This document shows positions 1 through 7,002 of a stretch of 50,288 bases of DNA, piece by piece (position 1 is the first letter of the stretch; every line of letters starts with the position of its first letter). The notes beneath the pieces are model-generated. The model saw only the letters and a list, made by a program, of their open reading frames with translations. It did not search any database and was not told the DNA's origin. A program made the position numbers and the translations under genes. The stretch is from a bacterium (GTDB lineage Bacteria; Patescibacteriota; Minisyncoccia; Moranbacterales; UBA2206). The stretch spans positions 1-50,288 of the forward strand of contig JAJYKZ010000005.1 in the NCBI GenBank assembly GCA_021788105.1. Reading direction: 5' to 3'.

Positions 1-232
1 AAGATTCCCCGAGAAGTCTTCTGATCATATCTGAGACATGCAAATTAGCGGAAAGAAAAAAGAGGAATCGCGCATCAAGATTATCGATGCGATGAACCGT
101 TTCTTTCATTTCCATAAAAATTCCTGCGGGAACTTTACGGTATATGCCATTAATGCTGGCCGACAACAGTTTTCCGCAGCTGGTTTTTCCAACGCCATCA
201 GGACCTTCAATAGCCACAAAAATTTTCTCCAC
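1..232 (-). CDS. Thymidylate-kinase-like P-loop kinase, 5' part only
   Basis: The minus strand reads in from a GTG at 232 and leaves the window at base 1, giving about 77 residues. A strong GGGAGG-type ribosome-binding site lies just upstream. The N-terminus has a beta strand then the Walker A motif EGPDGVGKTS, as in dTMP kinases, which phosphorylate dTMP to dTDP in the cytosol. The following residues (VPAGIFMEMKETVHRID, then ARFLFFLSANLHVSDMI) do not show the usual TREPGGT segment of canonical Tmk, so this is probably a diverged nucleotide-kinase branch. It lies tail-away from the CRISPR remnant, and its start is about 55 bp from the point where cas1 is cut. Family is fairly sure; substrate is not. 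Confidence 0.7.
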   Translation of the reverse strand, partial: MEKIFVAIEGPDGVGKTSCGKLLSASINGIYRKVPAGIFMEMKETVHRIDNLDARFLFFLSANLHVSDMIRRLLGES

Positions 233-285
233 TCCTTACCTCCCTTATTTTTGATTTTTTATGTACTAAACGTTTTTTATGCTAA

Positions 286-564
286 CAGTTGGGTATAATT
301 TGCGCAAGTCTCGATGTAATGGAACCATTCCGCTGCGTCATTGAAAGGCAACTTCTTAAATCCCATAATTTGGGACAGATCAATCCAAGAGATTTTCAAT
401 ACAAAAATGGAAAATATGTTTTGGATTTTGAAAGCCAGCAAAAATACGTAGGGATATTTTTTGAAGCAATAATGGAAAACAAGGAAGAAATGTTTAATTA
501 CACCAGAGATTTTTACCGATTTTTTGTAGTTCCCGGACGAGAACTCCCGTTTTTTAAGATATAA
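286..564 (+). pseudogene. cas1: Truncated cas1 (C-terminal stump, type V-A-like)
   Basis: Only about 92 codons of a gene normally near 320 codons remain. The frame is closed by a TAA at 283-285, so everything before the last third is gone. What remains matches the Cas1 C-terminal helical domain: LDVMEPFRCVIERQLLKSH, then NLGQINPRDF, DFESQQKYVGIFFEAIM and YTRDFYRFF. Cas1 is the integrase that inserts new spacers with Cas2. Part of the catalytic centre lies in the missing region, so the product should be inactive for adaptation. cas2 follows after 18 bp in the usual order, but neither cas4 nor cas12a is present. The junction with the kinase gene suggests a deletion. Confidence 0.8.
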
Positions 565-582
565 TTTTTTTCAGAAAATTGT

Positions 583-864
583 ATGTTTATCGTTTCTTAT
601 GATATTGAAAGCGATTCGACCAGAACCAAATTTTCAAAATTTCTTGAAAAATATGGAAGGCGTTTGCAATACTCGGTTTTTGAAATGAAGAACAGTCGAA
701 GAGTTTTGGAGAATATAAAATCGGAAATAGAACACAATTTCAAAAAACGCTTTACTAATAACGACAGTGTGATAATATATGGTATGTGCGAAGCTTGCGA
801 TAAAAAGATCGTCCGCTACGGCTATCCTGTGCAGGAAGAAAAGGAAGTGATATTTTTTTGCTAA
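583..864 (+). CDS. cas2: CRISPR-associated endonuclease Cas2
   Basis: This 93-residue protein has the normal Cas2 length. It begins MFIVSYDIESDSTRTKF, with the conserved Asp after the first beta strand (YDI), followed by LEKYGRRLQYSVFEMKNS and the ferredoxin-like pattern up to DSVIIYGMC. Cas2 dimers bridge two Cas1 dimers during spacer acquisition. The ATG at 583 is preferred because it gives the exact family N-terminus. The frame is intact although cas1 upstream is a stump, so decay of the locus is either recent or Cas2 has been kept for another reason. The CRISPR array begins 165 bp downstream. Confidence 0.9.
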   Translation: MFIVSYDIESDSTRTKFSKFLEKYGRRLQYSVFEMKNSRRVLENIKSEIEHNFKKRFTNNDSVIIYGMCEACDKKIVRYGYPVQEEKEVIFFC

Positions 865-956
865 AAAGAACTTTAAAAATTGTATATAAAAGTATAAATC
901 TTCGTGCAGGTATTTTTTATGCGAAACCTTAGTCTTTATAAAATTGAAATCTTTTG

Positions 957-1014
957 TCTAAGCCAAAAAGTCGTAGTTAGCATTAATGCGCTATTTGTAT
1001 CTTTTTGGCTTAGA
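957..1014. repeat. 14-bp perfect inverted repeat in the CRISPR leader
   Basis: The arm TCTAAGCCAAAAAG (957-970) is exactly complementary to CTTTTTGGCTTAGA (1001-1014). The 30-nt loop contains a further palindrome, GCATTAATGC (980-989). It lies between cas2 and the first CRISPR repeat and is followed by a short T run. It may end cas2 transcription or be a leader element. Confidence 0.7.
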
Positions 1015-1029
1015 TTAGCCTTTTTGAGA

Positions 1030-1252
1030 GCCGAATACCGATATAAGATTTCTACTTTTGTAGATATTGACTCCATAGTGCCAATAATAACACCGCCGAA
1101 TACCGATATAAGATTTCTACTTTTGTAGATCTAGAGGTTCTTTATCAAAATCAATTGTGCCGAATACCGATATAAGATTTCTACTTTTGTAGATAGCGTC
1201 CGCATTAAATCTCCAATCAAGAGCCGAATACCGATATAAGATTTCTACTTTT
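1030..1252 (+). CRISPR. Type V-A-like CRISPR array, 4 repeats and 3 spacers
   Basis: Three identical 36-bp repeats lie at 1030-1065, 1095-1130 and 1159-1194. A fourth at 1223-1252 lacks the last six bases. The repeat ends in ATTTCTACTTTTGTAGAT, which carries the Cas12a crRNA handle: TCTAC pairs with GTAGA around a TTTT loop. Spacers are 29, 28 and 28 bp (1066-1094, 1131-1158, 1195-1222). The fourth repeat has lost GTAGAT and so cannot form the handle, as expected for an array end. cas2 and a cas1 stump lie upstream and no effector gene is in the window, so the array is probably relictual or served in trans. No spacer match was noticed within the window. Confidence 0.95.
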
Positions 1253-1291
1253 CAATAAACTTAGAACAAACATAATTAACAAAAAACTGAC

Positions 1292-2227
1292 GTGAGAACA
1301 TTTACCAAATTATTCAATTCAATATTGACCGCGGATAAGGAGACAAGCCGCAAAGCGGCGCGGGAGGTGAGAGAAGCGGTGTATGGATCCAATGATCGAG
1401 GCGGGTATGAGATCATAAAATCCATCATCAATGATGCCCCCGCGGAATACGAAAAGATAATGGAAGATTGGAGGCGGGAGAATTTTGTCATGGCTATATC
1501 CGTAATGTATTTTCTGCACGACAAAGAAAATAAACCGGACTTCTTGTTTCCATGGTTGCTTAGGCTTCTCCAACATGAAAGAGGCAACATCCGTCATGCC
1601 GCGGTGCGTATGATTGGCAACGAGCTCGGACCGCTAACCGTGCATCTGCGCGTACCTAATTGGAAATCAACTCATCCGGGATATTCAACCGAAAAAGCGG
1701 ACCACATCCTCTTTGAATTGTATGTCAATCTGAACAAAATGATGTCCGACTTATGGAAGCCTTCATATAAAAGGTATAGATACATTTCTTCATTGCCCGC
1801 CAGTCCTTACAAGTCGGTGCAAAAGCTGCTGGCGGAGTTGGAAGAAGATTGTGGCAAAAAATACATTGCTGATTTGATAAAACGGATAGATGACATTAAC
1901 AGCCTGGATAACACTTTAATTTCCGTGGTTAATACAGAATCCAAACAACAAATTCTGGAAAGACGCAAAGAAATCGAAAAGGAAATTTCGGAAATGCTGA
2001 AAACGACCGGAAGCGACTTTAAACCGCAAGACGTTAAAGACGCGATTTTCAACGAGGAAGAGCAGGATGATTTTATGCATGTAGTCACTATGTTTGATCG
2101 TGGCGGCAACGCTTCGGAATTGGGTAATATTTTGGAGCTAGTCACGGACGCCTGGAATTATTTTCCTCACAAAATTCTCGGCGGCATTTCTCCCGCCGAA
2201 CAGGCGCTAAAGTATGGAAAAAAATGA
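1292..2227 (+). CDS. Orphan helical protein, 311 aa
   Basis: The product is a soluble, mostly alpha-helical protein with no signal peptide. Residues about 60-125 (WLLRLLQHERGNIRHAAVRMIG) resemble a HEAT-type repeat. A long charged helix follows (ILERRKEIEKEISEMLK). The C-terminus reads AWNYFPHKILGGISPAEQA, a proline/glycine motif that could be a small separate unit. The start is a GTG without a clear Shine-Dalgarno sequence, chosen because the following residues look like a natural N-terminus. It lies 40 bp after the CRISPR array and ends in a strong terminator, so it is its own transcription unit. No function can be assigned. Confidence 0.75.
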   Translation: MRTFTKLFNSILTADKETSRKAAREVREAVYGSNDRGGYEIIKSIINDAPAEYEKIMEDWRRENFVMAISVMYFLHDKENKPDFLFPWLLRLLQHERGNIRHAAVRMIGNELGPLTVHLRVPNWKSTHPGYSTEKADHILFELYVNLNKMMSDLWKPSYKRYRYISSLPASPYKSVQKLLAELEEDCGKKYIADLIKRIDDINSLDNTLISVVNTESKQQILERRKEIEKEISEMLKTTGSDFKPQDVKDAIFNEEEQDDFMHVVTMFDRGGNASELGNILELVTDAWNYFPHKILGGISPAEQALKYGKK

Positions 2228-2297
2228 AGTAATTATTACTTCATGCTATACCAAAAACAAGGCTTGGACAGGCCTTGTTTTTGGTATTGCTTTTTTT
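2226..2297 (+). terminator. Strong intrinsic terminator after the 311-aa gene
   Basis: A 16-bp perfect stem (2248-2263 with 2272-2287) encloses an 8-nt loop and is followed by a run of seven T at 2291-2297. A 17-nt palindrome, GAAGTAATTATTACTTC (2226-2242), overlaps the stop codon just before it. Confidence 0.9.
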
Positions 2298-2358
2298 GAT
2301 CAACTATGATATTATATCATGTTCCTTAAGAACCTAAATTCTAAATAGGGAGAGAACC

Positions 2359-2715
2359 TTGAAAAATCTGGCGATGCTTTTTTTAGCGGTTTTCTTTGCA
2401 TTTGCATTCGGATGTGTAAAACAGGCACCTTCATCATTGAAAGTCTCTGTGGTAAACGCTTCGCCCGCGGAAGTATTGGGGAGTGAAATCAATGCAACAG
2501 TTATCTGGCGATCACCCAAAAAAGATGTTCAGTACAAATATTATGGAACAGGGGTTGAGCCCAACAGTTTCGACTGTGACCAACTTCTTAAAATTGATCC
2601 GACGTCGGCGGTGGACTGCACCATCAGTCTTGATGACGGCGGGAACGTCTATTTGACATTGTTTACAAATAATGTTTCCCAATACAAAAAGTTATTCGAT
2701 TCAACACGATATTAA
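2359..2715 (+). CDS. Small lipoprotein, 118 aa
   Basis: The N-terminus is a lipoprotein signal: a charged start, a hydrophobic stretch (MLFLAVFFAFAF) and a lipobox ending in Gly-Cys at residue 19. It should be processed by signal peptidase II and anchored outside the cytoplasmic membrane. The mature part has about 100 residues with a beta-rich pattern (LKVSVVNASPAEVLGSEINA, then CTISLDDGGNVYLTLF) resembling an Ig-like domain, and two cysteines that could form a disulfide. The start is a TTG preceded by GGGAGAG. Function unknown. Confidence 0.75.
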   Translation: MKNLAMLFLAVFFAFAFGCVKQAPSSLKVSVVNASPAEVLGSEINATVIWRSPKKDVQYKYYGTGVEPNSFDCDQLLKIDPTSAVDCTISLDDGGNVYLTLFTNNVSQYKKLFDSTRY

Positions 2716-2724
2716 CACAAATGA

Positions 2725-2753
2725 GGGATGCTCGCGCATCGTCGCGGCATCCC
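2725..2753 (+). terminator. Weak hairpin after the lipoprotein gene
   Basis: GGGATGC (2725-2731) pairs with GCATCCC (2747-2753). No proper T run follows, so termination is uncertain. Confidence 0.35.
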
Positions 2754-2839
2754 TTCCCATTTAAGTTCATAAGTTTTGTGGATTTGAATGGGAAGAGATT
2801 TCCAAATAGAAACTTAAAAAATAAATACTGGAGGAATAA

Positions 2840-3474
2840 ATGAGGCCAGAGGAAGTGAAAAGATTAGTAAGGAATATTCTTGATCAACTTCCCTGGTACT
2901 TTCGCTGTTATGAGGTAACAAGGAAAATCAGGGATGAGTTTGCAAAAACGGCATAGAAGTTGCAGTGAAAGACGGTTATGCCTTGTATAATTTTAACAAG
3001 TTTTCGCAAGAGTTTTTCAAGAAAAATTGTATACTTGTTTTACTTGACCAAGAAGGCAATATTAATGAAAGTCCTAAGAAAAAAGAAGTGGATGACTATA
3101 GGGCAGCGGTAAAGTTTGCCAAGAGGGTGGAGAATAGTCAGAAGTCAGTTACTGATAAGCTTTCATGGAGAATTTCGATTCTTCACTCCTGGGCAGTATT
3201 ACCAAAAGAGAAGCTTGTCATTGACTGCCATAGACGAATAAGGTCAGAGCCGCAAGTCTCGCCGAAAACCACGGGAAGATTTCCTATACTGAGGCAGGTT
3301 ATGGTTCTTGATTACTGCACTGTCGCTCCCATAAAATTTGTTGAGGGAAAAATGACGGTGTCGGGAGATGTGCTTTTCTGGGAAAAGGCTAAGGAAATCG
3401 GAGGGTGTGTTTGTTATCCTCTGGAGACTGGGTATAAAACGAGATTACGGTACAAAGGAGGGCAACGACCATGA
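2840..3474 (+). pseudogene. Orphan gene split by a one-base frameshift
   Basis: A GGAGG site at 2830-2834 precedes an ATG at 2840 whose frame stops at 2954-2956 after 38 codons. The frame beginning at 2965 is open to 3474 and reads smoothly backwards through the stop. One extra A in the A run at 2944-2948 would join the two as ...RDEFAKNGIEVAVKDGYALYN... (about 211 aa). The later part has LHSWAVLPKEKLVIDC, loosely like the His/Asp strand of transglutaminase- or NlpC-like folds, which is not enough for a call. The loss may be real, an assembly error in a homopolymer, or a slippage site. The next gene starts in an ATGA overlap with this one. Confidence 0.65.
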
Positions 3475-3803
3475 CATTTTTCGTATATAAGATTGGATTT
3501 TTTTCTGCTGCGATGGTTGCATTTCTGTTTTCGTACCTCGTCTATCAGTTCGTGCAATCGATAAGATTGGGCAAATACCTGAAAGAAATCAGACAGAATC
3601 TCGACGCCTTGCATCAGATAGAGAAGAAGTATGAAGTGGCTGATGTGCTGGCGGAGCACGAAGAATATGTTTTGAGCGCTTGCATGCTTGCCAATCATAT
3701 GATATTGCGTTCAACGGCAGTCAGATTGGCTAAAACATCTCGCGATAAAATCGTTGAGATTATCGCTAATCCTGAAAAACATTTAAAGAAAATCTCCGGC
3801 TGA
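3471..3803 (+). CDS. Single-pass membrane protein, 110 aa
   Basis: One hydrophobic helix spans residues about 8-30 (GFFSAAMVAFLFSYLVYQFV). A helical cytoplasmic part follows with a coiled-coil look (LGKYLKEIRQNLDALHQIEKKYEV). The ATG overlaps the stop of the preceding gene (ATGA), which indicates translational coupling and a shared transcript ending in the terminator at 3835. No family recognised. Confidence 0.7.
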   Translation: MTFFVYKIGFFSAAMVAFLFSYLVYQFVQSIRLGKYLKEIRQNLDALHQIEKKYEVADVLAEHEEYVLSACMLANHMILRSTAVRLAKTSRDKIVEIIANPEKHLKKISG

Positions 3804-3834
3804 AACTATCAATGATTGCTCCAAATGGAGCTAT

Positions 3835-3865
3835 GACGACCTACCGCAAGAGGTCGTCTTTTTTT
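3835..3865 (+). terminator. Intrinsic terminator
   Basis: GACGACCT (3835-3842) pairs with AGGTCGTC (3851-3858) around ACCGCAAG, followed by seven T (3859-3865). Confidence 0.9.
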
Positions 3866-4286
3866 AATTCTCAAATAATTATGGTGAGGCTCGGAGATAT
3901 TCATATACTTTGCTTTTCCCGCAATCTTCTTTGTCTTAAAACACAAGAAATGAAACAGGTTTGCTGGAGTTTTGCTTTTACAGATTTTGGCATTTATTGG
4001 CATTTCGCTGCGGCTGCTATTGACTAGAAAACTATGATGGAACAGTTCGTTTACATTGTACTACGCGTTTTATTCTTTATTCACTGGGTTTTTGGGAAAA
4101 TGGGACACAGAAATGGAATACCCATACCAGTGTTCCATTTGTTCCGTTTGCTCTATTTAAATCCCGACTCAAACACCTAAAATACGATTCTTTTCAAATG
4201 TTCAAAAAACCCTTACAATGCTTGTATAATTTGGGTGCTTAACTCTAGATGCCCGCGAACACAATTCGTCCAAATGTATTGTATTT
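3866..4286. other. Gene-free stretch with a promoter-like site
   Basis: No credible gene was found in these 420 bp. A TATAAT at 4225-4230 with TTCAAA 18 bp upstream (4201-4206) looks like a plus-strand promoter, but only the 3' end of a minus-strand gene follows. It may drive a small or antisense RNA. A short inverted repeat, AAATGGAA (4111-4118) with TTCCATTT (4133-4140), is also present. Confidence 0.4.
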
Positions 4287-6125
4287 TCAGACGCGGAAAA
4301 CGAGGATGGTCGTTCCCAGGCGAGCGACCAGCTTATTTTCCAAAATTTTCAACTGGTTGTTGTCGCGGTCAAACTGATATTCCGTGACAGACATTGCTAC
4401 TAGTGATCCTGAGGGAGGCAAGGGCTGTGTGTTGATGTCATAGCTATAATAATCACTGCCCAAATAATATTGCAACGGATAGCTGGAAGACGGAATATCT
4501 ACGTAAATATTTTTGATGTTGTTTTGTCTGATCCAGTACGCCATCTTGGTCATGTCCTGGGTGCCCCAATCGTAATTGGAATCAGTGGCAATGTTGTAGC
4601 CGTTGGCTGTTCCGCCTCCCAGTATGTTGTAATAGCTTATGTAATAAGGAAAAGAAAAAAGCGTTGCCAGCACAGCCGCTGACATGGCGGAAAAGAAAAA
4701 ATATTTCAGTTGTAAATTTTTAAAAACTCGAATATTCCAATAGTTATCTAAAAAGCGCGCTGTCAAAAGTGTCAAGGCAAAAATTATCGGCAAGATGTAG
4801 CGAATTCCCAATTGCAGCTTGCTGTTGAGTGCGGGAACGGCGTAGAGTCCGGAAAAGACGATTAGCAGAAAAGCAAAAGGTGCGGACAAAAATTTTTTGA
4901 AATCTTCCGAGAACTGGCGCAACGGCAGCTTTTTTATTCGGCCGTAAAGCCATGCAAAAAGACCGGCAAAAAACAAAAGCAACAGTCCGACTGAAAGTTT
5001 AGTCATGAAAAGAACGGAAAAATAGGTCAGGCCTGCGCCCTGCGATCCATAAACATGGCCGAGAAAATATATTTTCTGTTGGGCCTGTGCCAGCCTTGTT
5101 GAAAGCATGAAGATGCCGACGAAAAATTCCGCCAATCCCTTGGCGAGGGGATTGTTGAATAAGGCATTCGGCAGATGGTTTGCTATCCAATGATAAACGC
5201 CGGCCGGAAAGCGCGTGCTCATTTGATAAAATATATCAGCTGTCTGCGTATTCCAGCTTTGGAAAGCATAGACCAAAGTAATAAGCAGCAAAGCAAGGAA
5301 AAATATGCCGGAAAGATGAAAAATATGTTGCGCGGTTTTTTTGAACGATCGCTTCAGAAACTGGACATAAACCAAGCCGCCCAAGAACAATACCGGCAAC
5401 AGAATAAGCGAGGAAAGTTTGGCCAGAATTGCCAGCGCCAAAAAAAACGCCGTCAGGAAAAAATAGCGGCGCTTGTTGCCTTTCAGGAAGGCCGCGAAAA
5501 AAGCCAAAGTGACCATCTGTAACACCGAGGACATAAAATCCATATTGACTACCGAACCATGGGCCAGGCTAAGCGGGGAAAAAGCCAAGAGGAAAAGTCC
5601 GAAAATGGCGCTTCTTTTGTTCCAAATTTTACTTACGGACAAATAAAGAATAAAGAGAAAAAGACTATTGAAAAAAATAACCGACAGGCGCGACCAAAAA
5701 ACAATGAGATCCGGATCATTTTGAGGACTAAACAGAAAAATTCGGCCCAGATCCCAGGAATCATCCTGTCTTTCAAGGTTGCTTGAAAATATAAGTTTTT
5801 GCGGCAGGGACGGGCTCCAGGCATAGCCGGGAGAAAGGTCGGCTGTTGAAGAAATTTCCGGGAAGACCGGGTGCAGAATAAGGAGCGGCAAGGCGGCAAT
5901 GTCTTTGACCAGCGGAACTTCGCCCGGATTTATCAGATAGCGATGCGTTTGAAAATAATAATAGCCTCCGGTGATATGGACCAGCTCGTCTGTCGTGATC
6001 GCGTTGCCGCTATACTTCAAATTTTTCCAATCGAAGCCTTCCGCGGAAAAAAGCGCGATCAACAGAAAAACAGCGGACAGAATGACCGCTAAAAAAGTTT
6101 TATTTTTAAAAATATTGGTATTCAT
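4287..6125 (-). CDS. PMT/ArnT-type membrane glycosyltransferase, 612 aa
   Basis: A polytopic protein with about 11-13 hydrophobic helices. It has the features of the GT-C fold: an acidic pair in the first external loop (TDELVHITGGYYYF), a following loop with NPGEVPLVKDIAALPLL, and a C-terminal outer domain with DSNYDWGTQDMTKMAYWIR. Such enzymes move a sugar or aminoarabinose from a polyprenyl-phosphate carrier to protein or a cell-surface glycan on the outer face of the membrane. The last ~90 residues form a soluble domain. It is the last gene of the minus-strand group and has its own likely promoter at 6148-6175. Acceptor and donor cannot be inferred. Confidence 0.8.
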   Translation of the reverse strand: MNTNIFKNKTFLAVILSAVFLLIALFSAEGFDWKNLKYSGNAITTDELVHITGGYYYFQTHRYLINPGEVPLVKDIAALPLLILHPVFPEISSTADLSPGYAWSPSLPQKLIFSSNLERQDDSWDLGRIFLFSPQNDPDLIVFWSRLSVIFFNSLFLFILYLSVSKIWNKRSAIFGLFLLAFSPLSLAHGSVVNMDFMSSVLQMVTLAFFAAFLKGNKRRYFFLTAFFLALAILAKLSSLILLPVLFLGGLVYVQFLKRSFKKTAQHIFHLSGIFFLALLLITLVYAFQSWNTQTADIFYQMSTRFPAGVYHWIANHLPNALFNNPLAKGLAEFFVGIFMLSTRLAQAQQKIYFLGHVYGSQGAGLTYFSVLFMTKLSVGLLLLFFAGLFAWLYGRIKKLPLRQFSEDFKKFLSAPFAFLLIVFSGLYAVPALNSKLQLGIRYILPIIFALTLLTARFLDNYWNIRVFKNLQLKYFFFSAMSAAVLATLFSFPYYISYYNILGGGTANGYNIATDSNYDWGTQDMTKMAYWIRQNNIKNIYVDIPSSSYPLQYYLGSDYYSYDINTQPLPPSGSLVAMSVTEYQFDRDNNQLKILENKLVARLGTTILVFRV

Positions 6126-6147
6126 TAAGCTGGAAATATAGCCGCTA

Positions 6148-6175
6148 TCATATACAGTAGTAATATACGGCCAAG
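6148..6175 (-). promoter_or_regulatory. Likely promoter of the glycosyltransferase gene
   Basis: On the minus strand TTGGCC and TATGAT are 16 bp apart, about 23 bp upstream of the start codon at 6125. Confidence 0.4.
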
Positions 6176-6252
6176 TCGGAATTTAGTTGCACAAATAATT
6201 CCCGCCGCCGGAATTTTGCAGGAAGTTCTTGGGGCGCTTTCCGGCATTGTTT

Positions 6253-6984
6253 TTAAAAATCAGATTTAAATTCCTGCCTTGCGATGACGGCGCCGAAAAC
6301 CCGGGCATCATTTTGTCTGAGAATCCTAGCGCATTCTTCCAAAGTGGTGCCGGTCGTGGCGACATCATCGACCAGCAAAATTTTTTTACCCTTGATCAAA
6401 GCGGGATTTTCAATTCCGAAAATCTCAGAAAGATTTTTTCTGCGCTCCGCGTAATTTTTTATTGTCATCTGCGGCGGCGTATATTTTTTTCGGAAAAGCA
6501 AATCATTGGCGACCGGAATTTTTAATCCGGGCATAAGATTTTCCGCGATAAATTCGGCCAGAAGTTGCGACTGGTTAAAACCGCGCCAGCGCAAGCGGCG
6601 GGGATGGAGCGGAACGGGAATGATAACGTCGGGAATAATGATGTTGTTTTTGATCAGAGATCTGATAATTATTTTTCCCAGCGGAATATTCAGGCCGGCA
6701 ATGAAATTATATTTATACAGATGGACCAGCTTGGAAATATTTTTTTCCTGGTATTTTGTTGCGACAACCAGAGCTTTCAGCGGATAATCTTTTTTGCACC
6801 AGCGGCAAACTTTGCCGCCTTCAGTCATAATATTTTCACATTTCGGGCATACCTGAAAAGGAAGCGGCTTGATTTGTTCAAGGCATGATTCGCAGAGCCA
6901 GGCGTCCGGCCGGCCGCAGTTGAGGCAATGAATTGGGAAGAGAGTATCGAGAATAAACCGTTTTGTTTTTTTGAGAGCTTTCAA
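6253..6984 (-). CDS. comF: ComF family protein
   Basis: The 243-residue length is normal for ComF. The N-terminus has a zinc-ribbon-like set of cysteines (CLNCGRPDAWLCESC, then CPKCENIM and CRWCKKD). The C-terminal half is a phosphoribosyltransferase fold with VIIPVPLHPRRLRWRGFNQS and the PRPP-binding loop ILLVDDVATTGTTLEE. ComF supports DNA uptake in naturally competent bacteria, acting in the cytoplasm on incoming single strands. It lies near a type IV pilus operon, which fits a competence role. It is read in the same direction as clpC, 18 bp downstream of it. Confidence 0.92.
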   Translation of the reverse strand: MKALKKTKRFILDTLFPIHCLNCGRPDAWLCESCLEQIKPLPFQVCPKCENIMTEGGKVCRWCKKDYPLKALVVATKYQEKNISKLVHLYKYNFIAGLNIPLGKIIIRSLIKNNIIIPDVIIPVPLHPRRLRWRGFNQSQLLAEFIAENLMPGLKIPVANDLLFRKKYTPPQMTIKNYAERRKNLSEIFGIENPALIKGKKILLVDDVATTGTTLEECARILRQNDARVFGAVIARQEFKSDF

Positions 6985-7002
6985 ATTTAGAATTTGAAAT
7001 TA

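Noticed and set aside
294..299. TATAAT inside the cas1 stump as a promoter
   Set aside because: No -35 at a suitable distance, and it is part of the cas1 coding sequence (GIICAS).
904..1128. 74-codon open frame over the CRISPR leader and first repeats
   Set aside because: It reads through repeats and spacers and has no family resemblance.
1..1252. A working Cas12a system
   Set aside because: No effector or cas4 gene lies in the window and cas1 lacks most of its length.
3812..4027. 71-codon frame after the terminator
   Set aside because: It includes the terminator hairpin and has no plausible protein pattern.
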